Shown: positions 61,098 to 64,000 of the stretch, piece by piece | Layout of the letters: every line of letters begins with the position of its first letter | Position numbering within the stretch: the stretch's first letter is position 1 | Assembly: GCF_023168165.1 (NCBI RefSeq) | Contig: NZ_BQYJ01000001.1 | Coordinates: 310,001 to 374,000 of the forward strand | From: Niallia sp. NCCP-28 | GTDB lineage: Bacteria > Bacillota > Bacilli > Bacillales > Cytobacillaceae | Direction of reading: 5' to 3' | DNA length: 64,000 nt | The notes under the pieces: model-generated | Told to the model about the DNA's origin: nothing | Seen by the model: the letters and a program-made list of their open reading frames with translations, nothing else | Databases searched by the model: none | Translations under genes and position numbers: made by a program

Positions 61098-64000
61098 ATG
61101 GCAGATATGTATGAAACGCGAGAGGAGCGCCGCAAAAGACTCCAAGAAGCGAAAAATAAAAATAAAGGACCTAAAGATAAAAAAGAACAGCAAAACAAAA
61201 CGAAAAAAAGCGGTAAACAAATTGCAAAACGCATTTTCTTAGCCGTGATTGCCTTGGCAATTGTTGGAATGATCGGTGGTGCCATTACCTTTGCTGTAAT
61301 GATCCAAGATGCTCCAAAACTGGATGCTGCAACGTTAAAAGATTCAATCTCTTCTACTTTTTATGATTCAGAAGGAGAAGAAATTGCAAAAGTTGGCGCT
61401 GTAAACCGAGATTATGTCAATTATGAAGATATTCCTGAATTAGTAAAAGACGCCTTTATTGCAACAGAAGATGCCAGATTCTTTAAGCATCATGGGATTG
61501 ATCCAATCCGTTTAGGCGGAGCAGTTGTTGCGAACGTTAAACATGGTTTTGGTGCTGAGGGGGCAAGTACGATTACACAGCAGGTTGTGAAAAACTTTTT
61601 CTTTAATCAACCGCAAAAAACCCTTTCCCGTAAGGCACAAGAAGCATGGCTTGCCATTCAATTAGAACGCAAGTATTCAAAAGAAGAAATTTTTGAAATG
61701 TATGTAAATAAAATTTTCATGTCAGAAAATATGAGTGGTGTAAAAACAGCTGCAAATACTTATTTCGGCAAAAACCTTGATGAATTAACATTGCCGGAAG
61801 CAGCACTGCTTGCAGGAATGCCACAAGCTCCAAATGCCTATAATCCTTTTAATAATCCTGATCGTGCCGATAAACGAAAAAATGTCGTTTTATCTTTAAT
61901 GCACCAGCATGGATATATAACAAAAGCAAAGATGGAAGAAGCACAAAAAGTATCTGTTGAAAGCTTAGTTTTGAGCAAAGATAAACGAAAAAGCACTAAT
62001 CTTCCATATGATTCCTATATTAAAGAAGCAATTGCAGAAATTGAAGAAAAATATCCAGACATTAATGTCTATACAGATGGACTTTCTATCCAAACAACAT
62101 TAAATAAAAAAGCACAAAATTATGTAGATAAAATTATGTATGAAAATGAAATTGTTCCATTCCCTGATGAAAAATTCCAAGCAGGAATTACCTTGCTTGA
62201 TACAAAAACGGGAGGAATTTTAGCAATCGGTGGCGACCGCGATCCCGATGTCAAATTTGGATTCAACTATGCAACAGAGCAAAAAAGACAGCCAGGATCC
62301 ACCATTAAGCCAATCCTTGACTATGGACCTGCCATTGAATACTTAAAATGGGGCACATACCATACATTAGTGGATAAAGCTACAACTTACTCAGATGGTA
62401 CGCCAATTGGCAACTGGGATAATCAGTATATGGGGTCATTATCGATGCGTGAGGCATTGGCGCGATCTCGTAATATTCCAGCCTTAGAAGCCTTTAAAGA
62501 GGTTGGTGCGGACAAGGCACAAGAATTTGCAGCAAATATAGGTGTCGAACTAAAAGAAGTCTATGAATCAGCTTCTATTGGGGGAATAAGCCCAGGTATT
62601 TCTTCTCTTGAATTAGCAGGGGCATATAGTGCATTTGGGAATGATGGAATATATAATACGCCACATGCAGTCAAATCGTTTACCTTAAAAGACGGCACAA
62701 AGATAAACATGGAACCAGAACCTAAAGCTGCCATGCAAGACTATACTGCATTTTTAATTACAGATATGTTAAAAGATGTAGTAAGCTCCTCGTATGGAAC
62801 AGGATCTTATGCAAATGTTTACGGACTGCCAATTGCTGGTAAAACAGGAACAACCAACTATACTGATCAAGAATTGAGCGATTATAATATACCTACAAGC
62901 AAAGCTGTTCCAGATGCTTGGTTTGCTGGATATACGACCAACTTTACAATGGCCGTATGGACAGGGTACGAAAGCAGAAAGAATTATATTGAGCCAGGCA
63001 TGGATCAGAAAATTGCTCAAAAAATATTTGCCACTGTTATGGGATATATTTCTGAAGATGTGGAAACCGAAGACTTTAAGCAGCCAGATAGTGTAGAGAC
63101 AGTCAAAATTGAAAAAGGAACTTACCCTGCCCGATTAGCCAGCTCCTATACACCTAGCAGTCAAATTCTTACCGAATATGCGGTCAAAGGCAATATCCTT
63201 AATCAAGTATCTCAGAAATATGATAAACCTGATGCACCCTCTGGCGTAAATGCATCCTATGATAAAGATAACGATGCAATTACATTATCTTGGAAATACG
63301 GCAGCAAAAAAGGAGTTAAATTCCAAGTAAATGTTAGCGTCGATGGCGGGGGTTCAAAGCAGTTAACCCAAACATCTGATAAAAGTCTAAAAATTGCCAA
63401 ACCAACACCAGGAAGCAGTTATACGTTTACTGTCATCGCTGTTAAAGACAGTCAATCAAGTGCTGCTGCTTCAGCAAGTGTGACAATTCCAAAACAAGAA
63501 GTGGAAGAAGAAGAACAGCCAGATGAAGATGAAACTATCGATGATAATGAAGATAAGCAGGATAATGAGGATACAGAAACAGATGATTCCCAAGATCAAG
63601 GTACAGATCAAGGAAATACAGACAATAACAATAATGGGAATAACTCTGGCAATAGCGGCAATAATTCCGACAACAGCGGCAATAATTCCGACAACAGCGG
63701 CAATAATTCCGGCAATAGCGGCAATAATTCCGGCAACAGCGGCAATAATTCCGGCAACAGCGGCAATAATTCCGGCAACAGCGGCAATAATTCCGGCAAC
63801 AGCGGCAATAATTCCGGCAACAGCGGCAATAATTCCGGCAACAGCGGCAATAACTCTAATAATACCAATAGTAATAATAGCAATAATGCAAACGAAGAAG
63901 ATGGAAATGAGAACCCAACAAGTGACTCAGATTCTTCAAATAGTACGACAAACCAAAATAATGGCAATACTACCAATCAGTCAAACAGCAATACAGATAA
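61098..64000 (+). CDS. ponA: Penicillin-binding protein 1A/1B, PonA (3' end outside the window)
   Basis: A bifunctional class A PBP, at least 967 residues and still open at the window end. A basic cytoplasmic N-terminus and one membrane helix (about 40-66) precede the glycosyltransferase domain with ATEDARFFKHHG (Glu124) and GASTITQQVVKNFF. The transpeptidase has Ser401-x-x-Lys404 (GSTIKP), Ser457-Arg-Asn and Lys582-Thr-Gly-Thr. A fibronectin type III domain (about 713-800) and a long acidic, then Asn/Ser/Gly-rich extracellular tail follow. ATG with AAAGGTAGGAAAA. Overlapping minus-strand frames in the tail are shadows of the repeats. GpsB, its septal partner, is encoded upstream. Confidence 0.96.
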   Translation, partial: MADMYETREERRKRLQEAKNKNKGPKDKKEQQNKTKKSGKQIAKRIFLAVIALAIVGMIGGAITFAVMIQDAPKLDAATLKDSISSTFYDSEGEEIAKVGAVNRDYVNYEDIPELVKDAFIATEDARFFKHHGIDPIRLGGAVVANVKHGFGAEGASTITQQVVKNFFFNQPQKTLSRKAQEAWLAIQLERKYSKEEIFEMYVNKIFMSENMSGVKTAANTYFGKNLDELTLPEAALLAGMPQAPNAYNPFNNPDRADKRKNVVLSLMHQHGYITKAKMEEAQKVSVESLVLSKDKRKSTNLPYDSYIKEAIAEIEEKYPDINVYTDGLSIQTTLNKKAQNYVDKIMYENEIVPFPDEKFQAGITLLDTKTGGILAIGGDRDPDVKFGFNYATEQKRQPGSTIKPILDYGPAIEYLKWGTYHTLVDKATTYSDGTPIGNWDNQYMGSLSMREALARSRNIPALEAFKEVGADKAQEFAANIGVELKEVYESASIGGISPGISSLELAGAYSAFGNDGIYNTPHAVKSFTLKDGTKINMEPEPKAAMQDYTAFLITDMLKDVVSSSYGTGSYANVYGLPIAGKTGTTNYTDQELSDYNIPTSKAVPDAWFAGYTTNFTMAVWTGYESRKNYIEPGMDQKIAQKIFATVMGYISEDVETEDFKQPDSVETVKIEKGTYPARLASSYTPSSQILTEYAVKGNILNQVSQKYDKPDAPSGVNASYDKDNDAITLSWKYGSKKGVKFQVNVSVDGGGSKQLTQTSDKSLKIAKPTPGSSYTFTVIAVKDSQSSAAASASVTIPKQEVEEEEQPDEDETIDDNEDKQDNEDTETDDSQDQGTDQGNTDNNNNGNNSGNSGNNSDNSGNNSDNSGNNSGNSGNNSGNSGNNSGNSGNNSGNSGNNSGNSGNNSGNSGNNSGNSGNNSNNTNSNNSNNANEEDGNENPTSDSDSSNSTTNQNNGNTTNQSNSNTD
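63657..63845 (+). repeat. Nine tandem 21-bp repeats in the ponA tail
   Basis: The unit GGCAATAATTCC plus GRCAAYAGC (codes GNNS-G/D-NS) occurs nine times head to tail without gaps; units 1 and 2 have Asp codons, unit 3 a synonymous AAT, units 4-9 are identical. Partial units flank the array. The near identity of units 4-9 shows recent expansion and likely length variation between strains. Confidence 0.95.

Noticed and set aside
63608-63976. Minus-strand 122-codon frame rich in Leu and Pro
   Set aside because: It is the complement of the 21-bp repeats in ponA; no ribosome binding site and extreme low complexity.

Overview
The window is chromosomal DNA from a low-GC, endospore-forming Bacillaceae bacterium. 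Evidence for this is the spore genes (a CotD-like coat protein, an SspL-type small acid-soluble protein), strong AGGAGG-type ribosome binding sites, a B-type RNase P RNA, GpsB, DynA, and long stretches in the same order as the Bacillus subtilis yp* region. A Niallia or 'Bacillus circulans'-like species is a guess only. No rRNA genes, complete tRNAs, CRISPR arrays or intact insertion sequences were found.

Layout. (1) 0.2-6.2 kb holds housekeeping genes: a thiol peroxidase of the glutathione peroxidase family, formate-THF ligase (fhs), homoserine O-acetyltransferase (metA), an AIM24 protein and the manganese sensor MntR. (2) 6.7-23.3 kb is a molybdenum/formate block on the minus strand: topB, a DUF2294-PsiE pair, formate dehydrogenase with its DUF1641 partner, moaD-moaE-mobB-moeA-moeB, moaA, fdhD and an Mrp/SalA ATPase. 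It ends in a decayed second topB copy. The fdh gene is preceded by a promoter, a structured leader and a terminator, and a homologous copy of that module lies at 22.5-22.7 kb. (3) 23.5-35.2 kb holds an ArAE exporter with a lipoyl-like miniprotein, a cold-shock gene, two RNase H-like proteins, a DMT transporter, sspL, the YpcP exonuclease and dynamin-like DynA. It ends with an overlooked 31-codon membrane-protein ORF under a promoter covered by two Fur-box-like sites. (4) 35.6-43.7 kb holds a CheX-like protein, a compact ba3-type oxidase operon (IIa-II-I), an M32 carboxypeptidase, a DinG/XPD-type helicase and a CBS protein. (5) 43.7-48.4 kb is accessory: an ECF sigma/anti-sigma pair with its own ECF-type promoter, gene remnants on both sides, a hypothetical gene altered at its 3' end by a tandem duplication, a DUF3885 gene and an integrase fragment. 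(6) 48.4-64 kb is conserved backbone: ypsC, rnpB, gpsB, ypsA, cotD, mrfB/mrfA, a hydrolase, a small heat-shock protein, the ypp genes, recU and ponA (cut by the window end).

How the genes work together. moaA, moeA, moeB, mobB and moaDE make molybdopterin and its dinucleotide form. FdhD sulfurates the cofactor for the formate dehydrogenase, and Fhs is the other formate-consuming enzyme. moaC, moaB/mog and mobA were not seen here and must lie elsewhere if the pathway is complete. recU-ponA, gpsB and the yp* genes link cell-wall growth, recombination and DNA repair. Several dispersed intergenic repeats (two families) punctuate the window. The strongest leads for something undescribed are the duplicated fdh leader and the Fur-controlled small membrane protein.
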